DNA of 64,000 bases from Aequorivita viscosa (GTDB lineage Bacteria > Bacteroidota > Bacteroidia > Flavobacteriales > Flavobacteriaceae). Under the pieces are notes generated by a model, which saw only the letters and a list, made by a program, of their open reading frames with translations, was not told the DNA's origin and ran no database searches. The stretch lies in the NCBI RefSeq assembly GCF_900106795.1, contig NZ_FNNS01000003.1:82541-146540 (forward strand), given 5' to 3'. Below are positions 1 through 8,525 of the stretch, in pieces. A program made the position numbers and the translations under genes. Each line of letters opens with the position of its first letter. The first letter of the stretch is position 1.

Positions 1-594
1 TACAATTTTGTATCTAAATCTAGACGAAATTTTGATGTATTAAGGCTTATCGCCGAAAAACAAGACTTTTCAGAATATATAGAAGACCTTTCTACAAGTA
101 AATATTTTAAATATCACCGCATGAAAATCGCGGTTTCTGGCGATCGTTCTTCTGAAAAAATAGTTGCTGATTTATTCACTTATTTAAACGGAAATGAAAA
201 TCTAGAAGCCTATCAAAAAGTATTTGTAGAAAACAATAAGTTTGAAATCAAGGAGCATTATAACATGATTGCTCAAATAGATTCAATTTTAAAAGCTAGT
301 GCCAAAATAGACGATAGAGCTTCAAATGTAACAATTAATAATAGCTCAGACTTGTTTAACTTGATTGAGAAAAAAACTGAATTGTTAGAAAACATTGTTC
401 AACTTAAAACGCAAGAAATTGACTTTTCAGCGCCGATTAAGGTTGTAAGTACCGATTACAATTTAGAAATTAAAAGATTTTTGTCAATTTCAAACAAGGT
501 TAAATATCCAATTCTATTTGTCTTTTTGTTTTCGATGGTGTTTTTCGCGCTTTATATTGTAAAAAGTTTAAAGCGATACGCCAAAGCCGATTAA
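1..594 (+). CDS. Probable polysaccharide chain-length/Wzz-like protein, C-terminal part (5' truncated by window edge)
   Basis: The frame is open from base 1, so this is the last 197 residues of a longer gene; the ATG at 121 is internal. The visible part is a charged, helix-rich soluble region followed by one hydrophobic segment of about 22 residues, then a short basic tail (KSLKRYAKAD). A long periplasmic helical region followed by a C-terminal membrane segment is the architecture of Wzz/PCP chain-length regulators, and the polysaccharide genes that follow fit this. No diagnostic motif is visible, so the family call is inference. It could be another membrane-anchored polysaccharide export protein. 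Confidence 0.55.
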   Translation, partial: YNFVSKSRRNFDVLRLIAEKQDFSEYIEDLSTSKYFKYHRMKIAVSGDRSSEKIVADLFTYLNGNENLEAYQKVFVENNKFEIKEHYNMIAQIDSILKASAKIDDRASNVTINNSSDLFNLIEKKTELLENIVQLKTQEIDFSAPIKVVSTDYNLEIKRFLSISNKVKYPILFVFLFSMVFFALYIVKSLKRYAKAD

Positions 595-682
595 GGTGTG
601 ATGCAAGTTCATTTTTACACAATCGCTGACGATTCTGCAATTGAGCACTTTCAATAAAGGGCATCATTATATTTAGTAGCTA

Positions 683-2125
683 ATGCTTTTTAACTCTATA
701 GATTTTGCCATATTTTTTCCAATATTCTTTGTGGTTTATTGGATTGTCGCAAAAAAGCTAACCCTTCGAAATGCTTTTCTATTAGCTTCTAGTTACCTGT
801 TTTATGGTTGGTGGGACTGGCGTTTTCTGTTTCTTATACTGTTTAGTTCAATTGTTGACTTTACTATTGGTAAGAAAATTTACGCAGCTACAAACAAAAG
901 GGTTCGAAAGAACTATTTGCTGGTAAGCCTTCTAATTAATCTAGGACTTTTAGGCTACTTTAAATACACCAACTTTTTCATTGATTCATTTATCAATTCA
1001 TTCCGGTTTTTTGGAGGCGAAATGGATTCGTTCACCTTACAAATAATCCTTCCAGTTGGGATTAGCTTTTACACTTTTCAAACCCTTAGCTATACCATTG
1101 ATATTTATCGCGATAGAATTAAACCTACCAAGGATTGGTTATCGTTTTTCACCTTTGTAGCTTTCTTTCCGCAGTTGGTTGCGGGACCTATTGAACGCGC
1201 GTCCCATTTATTACCGCAGTTTTTTAAAACCTATAATTTCGATTATAAAGCTTTTAAAAGCGGATTGCTTTTAATGGCGTTTGGACTCTTTAAAAAAATG
1301 GTCATAGCAGATAGGCTCGCTATTGTGGTAAATGAAGTGTACGGCAATCCAACGGGGCACAGTGGCCAAGATTTAATTATTGCAACGGTTTTCTTTGCCT
1401 TTCAAATTTATTGCGATTTTTCTGGGTATTCAGATATTGCAATTGGGATTTCCAGAATGCTTGGTTTCAATTTGATGAAAAACTTCGATACACCTTATTT
1501 TTCAACTTCAATTACAGCGTTTTGGAGAAGATGGCACATTTCACTGTCCACCTGGTTTAGGGATTATGTGTATATACCGTTAGGAGGTAGCAGAAATGGC
1601 GATTACAGAACTTATTTTAACCTGTTTATAGTTTTTGTGGTTAGCGGACTTTGGCACGGGGCAGCAATAAACTTTGTAATTTGGGGCGCAATTCACGGAA
1701 TTATTATAGTGGCTGAAAAAGCATTGAGCAACACTGCTTTAAAAGTCAATAGAAAACCGCTAATTCCTTCAGTTCTATTTACCTTCATTACTTTCGGAAT
1801 AGTCTGCTTTGCTTGGATATTTTTTAGAGCCAATACTTTTGCCGACAGTGTGTATATTGTTACAAACCTATTTAACTTCAACTTTGTGGATTGGAGTATC
1901 TATAATTTAGGCCTACCCTCCCACGAATTCGACTTTGCCGTAATCGTAATTATTTTACTATTAATTTTTGATGCATTCCATAGAAAATATAATGCATTAC
2001 GCGTTATTAATAAGTCCAATTTTGTTGTTCAGAGCCTAGTATATACATTGATTGTTTACAGTATCGTAATATTTGGTATTTATGGAAATGACAGTGTTTC
2101 CGAATTTATCTATTTCCAGTTTTAA
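683..2125 (+). CDS. MBOAT family O-acyltransferase (AlgI/DltB-like)
   Basis: 480-residue polytopic membrane protein. It carries the MBOAT signature: WRRWHISLSTWFRDY at about residues 281-295, the following YIPLGG, and SGLWHG at 321-326, whose His325 corresponds to the conserved MBOAT histidine. The length matches AlgI-type proteins, which move acyl (usually acetyl) groups across the membrane for transfer to exported polysaccharides. The next gene overlaps by one base (TAATG) and encodes an SGNH-type protein. An MBOAT plus a periplasmic SGNH partner is the usual two-part O-acetylation machine (AlgI with AlgJ/AlgX, DltB with DltD). Family is certain; the substrate is not known but is probably the polysaccharide made by this locus. 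Confidence 0.93.
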   Translation: MLFNSIDFAIFFPIFFVVYWIVAKKLTLRNAFLLASSYLFYGWWDWRFLFLILFSSIVDFTIGKKIYAATNKRVRKNYLLVSLLINLGLLGYFKYTNFFIDSFINSFRFFGGEMDSFTLQIILPVGISFYTFQTLSYTIDIYRDRIKPTKDWLSFFTFVAFFPQLVAGPIERASHLLPQFFKTYNFDYKAFKSGLLLMAFGLFKKMVIADRLAIVVNEVYGNPTGHSGQDLIIATVFFAFQIYCDFSGYSDIAIGISRMLGFNLMKNFDTPYFSTSITAFWRRWHISLSTWFRDYVYIPLGGSRNGDYRTYFNLFIVFVVSGLWHGAAINFVIWGAIHGIIIVAEKALSNTALKVNRKPLIPSVLFTFITFGIVCFAWIFFRANTFADSVYIVTNLFNFNFVDWSIYNLGLPSHEFDFAVIVIILLLIFDAFHRKYNALRVINKSNFVVQSLVYTLIVYSIVIFGIYGNDSVSEFIYFQF

Positions 2126-3588
2126 TGATGAAGAAACGAATTATTTCTATAGTTGTTCTGTTGGCGTTTTTAACGGCTGGATTTATCTATTTGAATAAGG
2201 TGTTTTCTTCTGTGCATTACTATGTAAACACCACCGAAGATTTTAAAGCTTTGGCAAAAAAAACGAATATTGATGTCATTGTTTATGGAAGTTCACACGC
2301 GTATACAGCTTATAACCCGTTAATAATTAATGATGTTTGTGAAACTATTAGTTATAATTTAGGCTCGGATGGTCTAAAAATGCCAATTACAGATATTGTC
2401 TTAGAAGAATCTTTAAAGTACACAAAACCGAAACTTATAATATTAGAAATTTATCCACCTACCCTGACCCCGATAAAGACTGATGCCGACAAGGGATATC
2501 ATTTAAGAGCAATGGATTTTGTGTCTAATTTTTCAATTAATAAGTTGAAAAAAACCGTAAGAGTATTTGATAAAAATGAATATTTTGGCGTTTATTTTCC
2601 ACTAATTCGAAATCACACCAGTTGGAATGAGCAGGATTTTCTTAATCTTTCTAGAAGAAGATACATAAACAGTAAAGAAAATTTTTATTACGGAGGTTTT
2701 TTAGGCGCTAGAAATATTCTTAAAGAAGAGGATAAAGAAAAGTATAAGGATTTTAAAAATGCAACCAAAAAATTTGAACCTTCTAGAAAATTTATTGATA
2801 AACAAAATAAAGCCGATATTGAAAGCTTTGTAAGTCTCGCTAAAAATGCAGGAGCTAAAATTTTGGTGGTTTCATCGCCCGATCCACGTGCTACCACCGA
2901 ATTCAATTACTCATTCTTTGACGAACTTGGTGAATATTGTAAATCATTAAATATCGATTTCCTAAACCTAAATGAGTATTATGAGGAGATGGATTTAAAA
3001 ATTGAAGATTTCAAAGACAAATCTCATTTAAACACCTTTGGAAGCATAAAAGCCACCCAATTGTTAGCCCAATATGTAAAGGAAAATTATGAGCTACCTA
3101 AAAGATCGGATGAAGACATTTGGAAGCAAGAAATGAGAGAATATGAGTACTTTGAGTATGATTATTATGAGTTTCAAAAGAAATCCTTTCGCGCTGCAAT
3201 AAACGCTTATTTAAGTAAAGATGTTTTCGTTAACGATGTTTCAGTAATAAGAAACAGTAAAACAGAATTAAGATTCAATATTAACCTTGACAAGGATAAA
3301 ACCAATTTGAATACTTTGAACAACTATATTTTGGGAGTTCATATATATCCTGATAAAGAAGATATATCTTCACTTAGTAATGCCAGTAAATTGAAAAAAA
3401 ACGAATACGATCAAACCAACATACGTTTAAAAAGCCAAGAAAACTCCATAGTTTTTAATATGGAAACTGAAATTAGGCGAATCAATAAAATTGAGCTCTT
3501 TCTGTTTGATAAAGATGGGTACGATGGTGTTATTGGTGATAGAATAGTAATTAACGACATTACATTTAAAATACAAAAGGATGAATAG
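2125..3588 (+). CDS. SGNH/DltD-like periplasmic acyltransferase partner with a C-terminal extra domain
   Basis: 487 residues. One N-terminal membrane anchor (about residues 5-24) is followed by an SGNH-hydrolase-like domain with the block VYGSSHA (53-59; nucleophile Ser56 or Ser57) and a late D-x-x-H pair (Asp298, His301, in DKSHLNTFG). This matches AlgJ/AlgX/DltD-type partners of MBOAT proteins. Start ATG 2125 overlaps the MBOAT stop; ATG 2128 is an alternative. Beyond about residue 365 lies a second domain ending in LFLFDKDGYDGVIGDRIVI. The same module is encoded alone by the small lipoprotein gene at 5140. The 3' end overlaps the next gene by 8 bases, so translational coupling is likely. 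Confidence 0.8.
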   Translation: MMKKRIISIVVLLAFLTAGFIYLNKVFSSVHYYVNTTEDFKALAKKTNIDVIVYGSSHAYTAYNPLIINDVCETISYNLGSDGLKMPITDIVLEESLKYTKPKLIILEIYPPTLTPIKTDADKGYHLRAMDFVSNFSINKLKKTVRVFDKNEYFGVYFPLIRNHTSWNEQDFLNLSRRRYINSKENFYYGGFLGARNILKEEDKEKYKDFKNATKKFEPSRKFIDKQNKADIESFVSLAKNAGAKILVVSSPDPRATTEFNYSFFDELGEYCKSLNIDFLNLNEYYEEMDLKIEDFKDKSHLNTFGSIKATQLLAQYVKENYELPKRSDEDIWKQEMREYEYFEYDYYEFQKKSFRAAINAYLSKDVFVNDVSVIRNSKTELRFNINLDKDKTNLNTLNNYILGVHIYPDKEDISSLSNASKLKKNEYDQTNIRLKSQENSIVFNMETEIRRINKIELFLFDKDGYDGVIGDRIVINDITFKIQKDE

Positions 3589-5131
3589 TTATAGTGCCAA
3601 ATTTGCAATCGTTTTATTACTCGTAAGTGTTATAAGTAGTTGTTCCGATAAGAATAAACAGCAAGCTGACCAAACGAAGGTTGATGCTATCTCTAAGAGC
3701 GATACAATAAGTCTTAGCGAAAGTTTAGCTAAACGATTTAAAAACACCTACGACAACCATATTGTAACTTTCAACGATGGCACTACCATGGATATTTCCA
3801 AACCCTTACAATTTGATTCTATTAAGGAAGTGTCGCATACTTTTTTTGTTGGAGATAATATTGAGCCGATAGAAGATTTAGAAACCGACAGTAATGGAGT
3901 AGCTATTTTAGACGGTAATTATCACCCAACAGTAATTGGTAAAGTTGCATTAAAAGCGATTAACTACTACAAAAAAACTAAATCGGAAGCAGCTAAAAAA
4001 GTGTTTTTAGATCAGATGAAATGGGCTGAGAAGAACTTTTATGAAACTGATAATTATGGTTTTTGGTATTTTGAGGTTTCTGCCCCTTTATATCATTTAG
4101 AGCCTGGTTGGACTTCAGCATTTAGTCAGGGGTTGTTGTTAAACGCTTCCTTAGAGGCTTATAGATTAACGGGGGATAAAAAGTATACCAGATTAATCGA
4201 AAAAGGGCTTAAGGCATATATGGTTCCAGTCGAAAATGGAGGCTTTCTAAGGGGTTGGGACGAAGGCGAACTGTGGTTTGAAGAATATGGAACCGAAAGG
4301 CCTTCAAGGGTTTTAAACGGCACTATTTACGGTTTAGAAGGGGTGTATAATGTCTATAGGGATTTAAACTCACAATTAGCACTAAAAATATTTGAATCAG
4401 GCGTTGAAACCATCAAGAATCATCTCGAAGATTATGATGCAAAATATACTTCTCGTTATAGTTTGGCGGATTGGAAAAATGAAATTTCTCAAGAAAATTA
4501 TCATGAGGGTCATGTAATTCAATTATTATGGTTGTACGAAGTTTCTGGGGATGAAATTTTTAAAAAATATGCTCAGATATTCCTAAATTCTGATTTAGGA
4601 GGTTTTATGACACGAAGTATTTACAAGTTAGATAAACCAAAAATCACCAATGTGGAGGCAAGTTTTTGTATTGATTGTGAAAAACATGGTCCAGAAAATT
4701 TAACTGATGAGCTATGGGCTCACGGAAACTATTGGAGCGCACATAAACCAGCTGATTTAATCGTGGATTTTGGAGATGAAAAAGAAAATATCTCCGGCGT
4801 AACCTTGTATCATGTTTCAGCTCAAAGTGTTAATGTGAACTTCGATATTTTTGCTTTTAATAGTGATACGAATGAATGGAGTCTTGTTCAAAAATTTGAC
4901 ACCAAACATATAAAAGATAGGGTTGCTGGTTATAATGAAACAGGGAAATTTGAAACATTTATCGAACACTACAAAATATTTGAACCATTGAATGGTAGAA
5001 AGGTGAAAATATCATTTTATGCTGATGCTAATAATATCATTGCTATCAGAGAGTTAAATTTTAATTATGACCGAAAAAAGGAATTGGATTATATAATTTC
5101 AAGAATGAAAAATAGAATTGCAAATCCATAG
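3581..5131 (+). CDS. Lipoprotein resembling D-glucuronyl C5-epimerase (C5-epim_C family), with a C-terminal discoidin-like region
   Basis: 516 residues with a signal peptide and lipobox ending at Cys21 (SVISSC), so it is predicted to be lipidated and outside the cytoplasm. Residues of about 150-330 look like the catalytic C-terminal domain of glucuronyl C5-epimerases: PGWTSAFSQG, then LEAYRLTGDKKY, a GG turn, WFEEYG, and VLNGTIYGLEGVYNVYRD near residue 245. This (alpha/alpha) domain converts D-glucuronate to L-iduronate in heparan-type chains, and bacterial members are known. Residues of about 380-516 form a beta-rich region (VTLYHVSAQSVNVNFDIFAF) resembling a discoidin/F5-8-type sugar-binding fold. 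The gene overlaps the SGNH gene. Epimerase activity and the substrate are inference; a lyase or a binding protein on the same scaffold is possible. Confidence 0.72.
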   Translation: MNSYSAKFAIVLLLVSVISSCSDKNKQQADQTKVDAISKSDTISLSESLAKRFKNTYDNHIVTFNDGTTMDISKPLQFDSIKEVSHTFFVGDNIEPIEDLETDSNGVAILDGNYHPTVIGKVALKAINYYKKTKSEAAKKVFLDQMKWAEKNFYETDNYGFWYFEVSAPLYHLEPGWTSAFSQGLLLNASLEAYRLTGDKKYTRLIEKGLKAYMVPVENGGFLRGWDEGELWFEEYGTERPSRVLNGTIYGLEGVYNVYRDLNSQLALKIFESGVETIKNHLEDYDAKYTSRYSLADWKNEISQENYHEGHVIQLLWLYEVSGDEIFKKYAQIFLNSDLGGFMTRSIYKLDKPKITNVEASFCIDCEKHGPENLTDELWAHGNYWSAHKPADLIVDFGDEKENISGVTLYHVSAQSVNVNFDIFAFNSDTNEWSLVQKFDTKHIKDRVAGYNETGKFETFIEHYKIFEPLNGRKVKISFYADANNIIAIRELNFNYDRKKELDYIISRMKNRIANP

Positions 5132-5139
5132 ACTTATTA

Positions 5140-5619
5140 ATGATGAACTTCAGGTTATTTAAAATAGTTTTAATATTGAGTACAGCTTCTATTATTTTAA
5201 GTTGTCAGAATCAGTTTGGCATAGAAAATCTCAATAACGGTTTGTCAGATTATAGACATATTAGAAATATCAATCAGTCATTTGTAAATAATTTTGAAGT
5301 AAATAAAACCGCTTTTTTTCAAGCACATAAAGATAGTCTTGGCATCGTTTTAAAACTGAATGACCAAATTGATTCAAGTCTTGTTGAGAACTATAGTTTG
5401 GGAATGTATTTATATCAAGATGAACAACATTTGTTTAATGAAGAAGTCGCTTGGAATCCACATCCGAAAATTCAAACCTTTAATAATCATAAATATTTTA
5501 TAGAGACCATAGCTGTTCCACATACTCAAATTGACACCTTAGTTTTTTATTTATTTGATCGAGACAAATACAGAACTATAATCGGAAATAGAATTGTTTT
5601 GAAAAATATTGCCTTTTAG
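5140..5619 (+). CDS. Small lipoprotein homologous to the C-terminal domain of the SGNH protein
   Basis: 159 residues (start ATG 5140; ATG 5143 is equally possible). It has a signal peptide with lipobox (SIILSC) near residue 22. The mature part aligns by eye with the last ~120 residues of the SGNH protein at 2125: YSLGMYLYQDEQ versus YILGVHIYPDKE, and YLFDRDKYRTIIGNRIVLKN versus FLFDKDGYDGVIGDRIVIND. It is therefore a single, probably all-beta domain, present once as a fusion and once as a free lipoprotein. It lies 8 bases after the epimerase-like gene and 11 before the flippase, so it is in the same operon. Function unknown; a carbohydrate-binding or partner-docking role fits the context. Confidence 0.75.
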   Translation: MMNFRLFKIVLILSTASIILSCQNQFGIENLNNGLSDYRHIRNINQSFVNNFEVNKTAFFQAHKDSLGIVLKLNDQIDSSLVENYSLGMYLYQDEQHLFNEEVAWNPHPKIQTFNNHKYFIETIAVPHTQIDTLVFYLFDRDKYRTIIGNRIVLKNIAF

Positions 5620-5630
5620 AAGGAAAGATA

Positions 5631-6875
5631 ATGAGCACAAAACTATTCTTAAAAAACATTCTTCTTAACAACACATCGCAAGGCCTTCAATTTGGCTCAA
5701 GGTGGTTGTTTAATATTACGCTCATCAATATCCTTAGCATTCACGACTATGCAATTTTTTCATTTGTGTATTCAGCTTCTAATATCCTGATGGCATTTAT
5801 GCCTTTCGGAAGCCCCATTTTTTTAATTAATGAAACTCAGACGATTGAAAAAAGTAAAAAGACTTTTTTAAACTCTATTTATATAACGTCGCTAATTTTT
5901 ATTGCGACCTTATCTTTATATTTTATTTTAACTCCTTTTTTAGAATTTGTAAAAGGTTGGGATTTATTGATATATGGAATTGTTTTAGGATTTGTTCTCT
6001 CACTTAACCTCATTTTGTTTTCTTTTTACAAAGGTGCAGGAGATTTTCTAAAAGAACTAAAAGCATATATCTATTTCTTTTTATTATTGATTTTATTCAT
6101 TGGGTATTTATTCCTTTGGGAAAATCCAGTATCTAATTTACATTTCATTTTCTTGGTTCTTATTGCTATTAATCTTTTTGTCTTTCTCCTTTCTATTTTA
6201 TTAGATCGGTCTATTTTGAAAGACAGCTCGCGCAAACAATCCTTATCAAAAGAAAATTTAAAGCAAAGTTTTTTAGAAAGAAAATACTTTGGATATCAAG
6301 ATATGGTTACTGCGCTATACACTCAATCAGGAATGATACTCCTCTTTTATCTTCTTGATACAGAGACTTATGGTTATTATAGAGCCTTATTTGTGATAAT
6401 AGCCCCCGTCTATCTAATTACAGTTTCAATGTCGCAGGTAGTGTTGTCTTATTTAAAAAAGCTAAGCGGAAAAAGCTTGCTCAAAAACTTTAGGAAACTC
6501 CAATTATATAGTTTTCTGGTAGGTTTTGGAATTCTGTTGCTGTTATATTTTTTCAAAGACTTTATTTTCCAGCTTATAAAAGTGCCAAGTAATGATATAA
6601 CGCTCTTGGCTTTTGTTATAGTTCTTGTAACAGCGTTGACCCGATTTGTATTCGCCAATTATGAAATGCTTCTTATCATTCTTGATAAGCAAAAGTTTAG
6701 ATTCTACATTGTATTTATTGTGGCGATTATCAATATTATCTTGGTATTTATGTTGCTTCCAAAACATGGATTGATAGGTGCGGTTTCAACTAACTTCTTC
6801 ACATACTTCGCACTTTTAGTAGGACTATCGTATTTTACAGAGAAATTCCTTAAATTGAAAGGAAATTCTGACTAA
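5631..6875 (+). CDS. Wzx-type oligosaccharide flippase (MATE/MVF-like polysaccharide exporter)
   Basis: 414 residues, almost entirely hydrophobic, with about 12 membrane segments and short loops. The N-terminal pattern NNTSQGLQFGSRWLFN followed by paired helices, and the late LLPKHGLIGAVSTN, are typical of the polysaccharide biosynthesis/Wzx family. It would move the lipid-linked repeat unit to the outer leaflet for polymerisation. It sits between the modification lipoproteins and a polymerase-like gene, as expected for a Wzx/Wzy pathway. An ATG 11 bases after the preceding stop follows AAGGAAAG. Substrate unknown. Confidence 0.82.
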   Translation: MSTKLFLKNILLNNTSQGLQFGSRWLFNITLINILSIHDYAIFSFVYSASNILMAFMPFGSPIFLINETQTIEKSKKTFLNSIYITSLIFIATLSLYFILTPFLEFVKGWDLLIYGIVLGFVLSLNLILFSFYKGAGDFLKELKAYIYFFLLLILFIGYLFLWENPVSNLHFIFLVLIAINLFVFLLSILLDRSILKDSSRKQSLSKENLKQSFLERKYFGYQDMVTALYTQSGMILLFYLLDTETYGYYRALFVIIAPVYLITVSMSQVVLSYLKKLSGKSLLKNFRKLQLYSFLVGFGILLLLYFFKDFIFQLIKVPSNDITLLAFVIVLVTALTRFVFANYEMLLIILDKQKFRFYIVFIVAIINIILVFMLLPKHGLIGAVSTNFFTYFALLVGLSYFTEKFLKLKGNSD

Positions 6876-7298
6876 GGACACATCTATTTGTTATGTGTAT
6901 TATAAAGAAGTGTCTTTTAAAAAAACTAAACTTATGAAACCATTATTATTTACCTTATTTGCACTTTTAAATGCAAGTGCTTATGCCCAATTTCAAGAAC
7001 ATATAATCGAATCATGCTCGTAAATAGCCTCATTTTATCACGTAGTTTAGTTATCTGAATTATTTATAATAGCGTTGCTGTGGTTTAATAGTATCTTTAC
7101 ATTCAAAATTCTAAAAACTCTTTCTTGCGTAATTTTTTGGTTCTTTAAACGTTCAGATTTATCAACACTTTATTACGATTTGAATTAAATAGTGCTTTAG
7201 TTTAATTCTCAATATTGCTTAACGTATTAAGGTTCTTATATTCGCTTCAAATATTAGCTTGACATTTTTTGGTGAGGCTAATTATTACTAATAAATGA
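6876..7298 (+). other. 423-base gap after the flippase gene
   Basis: It holds a short stem-loop directly after the flippase stop (ACACAT / ATGTGT, 6878-6898) and the orphan signal-peptide ORF at 6934-7023. A TATCTTTAC-type -7 box near 7088-7096 is preceded by a TTG about 20 bases upstream. The rest is AT-rich with no open frame of note. The gap separates the modification operon from the polymerase/glycosyltransferase genes and probably contains a fresh promoter. Confidence 0.5.
6934..7023 (+). pseudogene. Orphan 5' end of a secreted protein gene (signal peptide only)
   Basis: A 29-codon frame encodes a basic start, a hydrophobic core and an AYAQ cleavage site, followed by about 10 residues (FQEHIIESCS) and a stop. 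Flavobacterial FG-GAP/VCBS-repeat proteins secreted by T9SS commonly begin in this way, with mature ends such as QFxEHII. No downstream continuation is visible in any frame, so this is best read as the leftover start of a deleted gene. A genuine short exported peptide is the less likely alternative. Confidence 0.45.
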
Positions 7299-8516
7299 AT
7301 GAAAGTACTATTAGAGAAAATTAGTATTCGCGCATTGCCTTATTTGCGGCTGTTCGTAATTGTTTTTTTATTAATTAATTTAATTGGCATTATCAATTTT
7401 CCTTTTTACAAGGAAAAAATGGAGAATGGAGTACTCTATTTATTAGTTTTTTTAGGATTAATAGGATTTATTTCTGGAACTTTATTAATAAGAATACTTA
7501 AAATTAAATTTTCACCCAGTAAGGGATCTTTTAAACCTCACGTCCTAAAGGTTATATTCTGGGGTTCAAACATTTTTTCTTTTGTTCTCATTCTTGCTAC
7601 GCACGCTATGAATGGCGGTATCATAATTTTAATGGGGGCAGCCCGATTTAAAACAATTTCATATACTAATATCTTCATTTACTTAGGAATTGTTACAACC
7701 TTACTGTTTTTCAGCAGTGAATTATTGGCAAATAAAAAAGTAAAATGGTGGCATATAATTTTTATTGCGATTCAATCAGTTTCGGTTCTTTCTTTAGGAT
7801 ATAGATCTCCATTAATCATTTTAGCAGGTGGATGTGCACTCATTTTTGTAATTGTTCGAAATGATTTTCAAAATAATTATAAAAACGTATTCACTTTTAG
7901 AAACCTCTTAGTGGTATTAGGAGTTCTAGTTTTGATGTCCTCCATTTCGTCCTACAGAGTTAGTAGGCAATATGACGTAAGAAAATTCTTTAAGAATGTC
8001 GATTTAGACTATATGGATGATCATAGTTATCTTATGCCATTTATGCCTACTTTGGCCGTGTTTAGATATGATCAAGAAGTGGTGAAAACATTGGTTGAAA
8101 AGACTGAAGGAAACCATTACTACGGTTATTTAGCTATAGCTAATTTTCTTACTGTTCTGCCTGGTGAACAACTAGGGGTTAGAAACATTATTGGTGAAAT
8201 AGTTGAGGCCCGTAAGCTCCCTGATGGAAAACCCTGGAGTATTACTCCTACACTACAAGGAGCATTGTTTGTAGATGGTGGTTATTTTGGTGTTTTCTTT
8301 GGCTTCTTTGTTTTAGGAGTTTTTATAGAATATCTAAAAAAACTTATGAAGGCTAAAAAGGACCCTTTTTCAATTGCTCTTTATGTTTTAGTTACTATAA
8401 ATGCCTTAATGCTAATTCATACAGGCTATTTTGATGTCGTTTTCTTTATCTTATTGTTCGTAATTCTATTTTTAAAAATAGTTGTTATGCGCATTAAATA
8501 CACTATTCCAAATTAA
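7299..8516 (+). CDS. Oligosaccharide repeat-unit polymerase-like membrane protein (Wzy type)
   Basis: 405 residues with about 10-11 membrane segments. A long extracytoplasmic loop runs from about residue 215 to 330 and contains charged and aromatic residues (MDDHSYLMPFMP, YYGYLAI, LPGEQLGVRNIIGE). This layout, and the late FVDGGYFGVFFGFFVLGVF, are typical of O-antigen/capsule repeat-unit polymerases of the OtnA/EpsG-like type. It would join undecaprenyl-linked repeats in the periplasm. ATG 7299 is the only start compatible with the first membrane helix; ATG 7295 is out of frame. Wzy proteins are poorly conserved, so the role rests on topology and context. Confidence 0.7.
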   Translation: MKVLLEKISIRALPYLRLFVIVFLLINLIGIINFPFYKEKMENGVLYLLVFLGLIGFISGTLLIRILKIKFSPSKGSFKPHVLKVIFWGSNIFSFVLILATHAMNGGIIILMGAARFKTISYTNIFIYLGIVTTLLFFSSELLANKKVKWWHIIFIAIQSVSVLSLGYRSPLIILAGGCALIFVIVRNDFQNNYKNVFTFRNLLVVLGVLVLMSSISSYRVSRQYDVRKFFKNVDLDYMDDHSYLMPFMPTLAVFRYDQEVVKTLVEKTEGNHYYGYLAIANFLTVLPGEQLGVRNIIGEIVEARKLPDGKPWSITPTLQGALFVDGGYFGVFFGFFVLGVFIEYLKKLMKAKKDPFSIALYVLVTINALMLIHTGYFDVVFFILLFVILFLKIVVMRIKYTIPN

Positions 8517-8525
8517 GAAACACCG

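Noticed and set aside
601..657. 18-codon ORF (MQVHFYTIADDSAIEHFQ) before the MBOAT gene
   Set aside because: It looks slightly protein-like, but it is too short and has no recognisable match or promoter.
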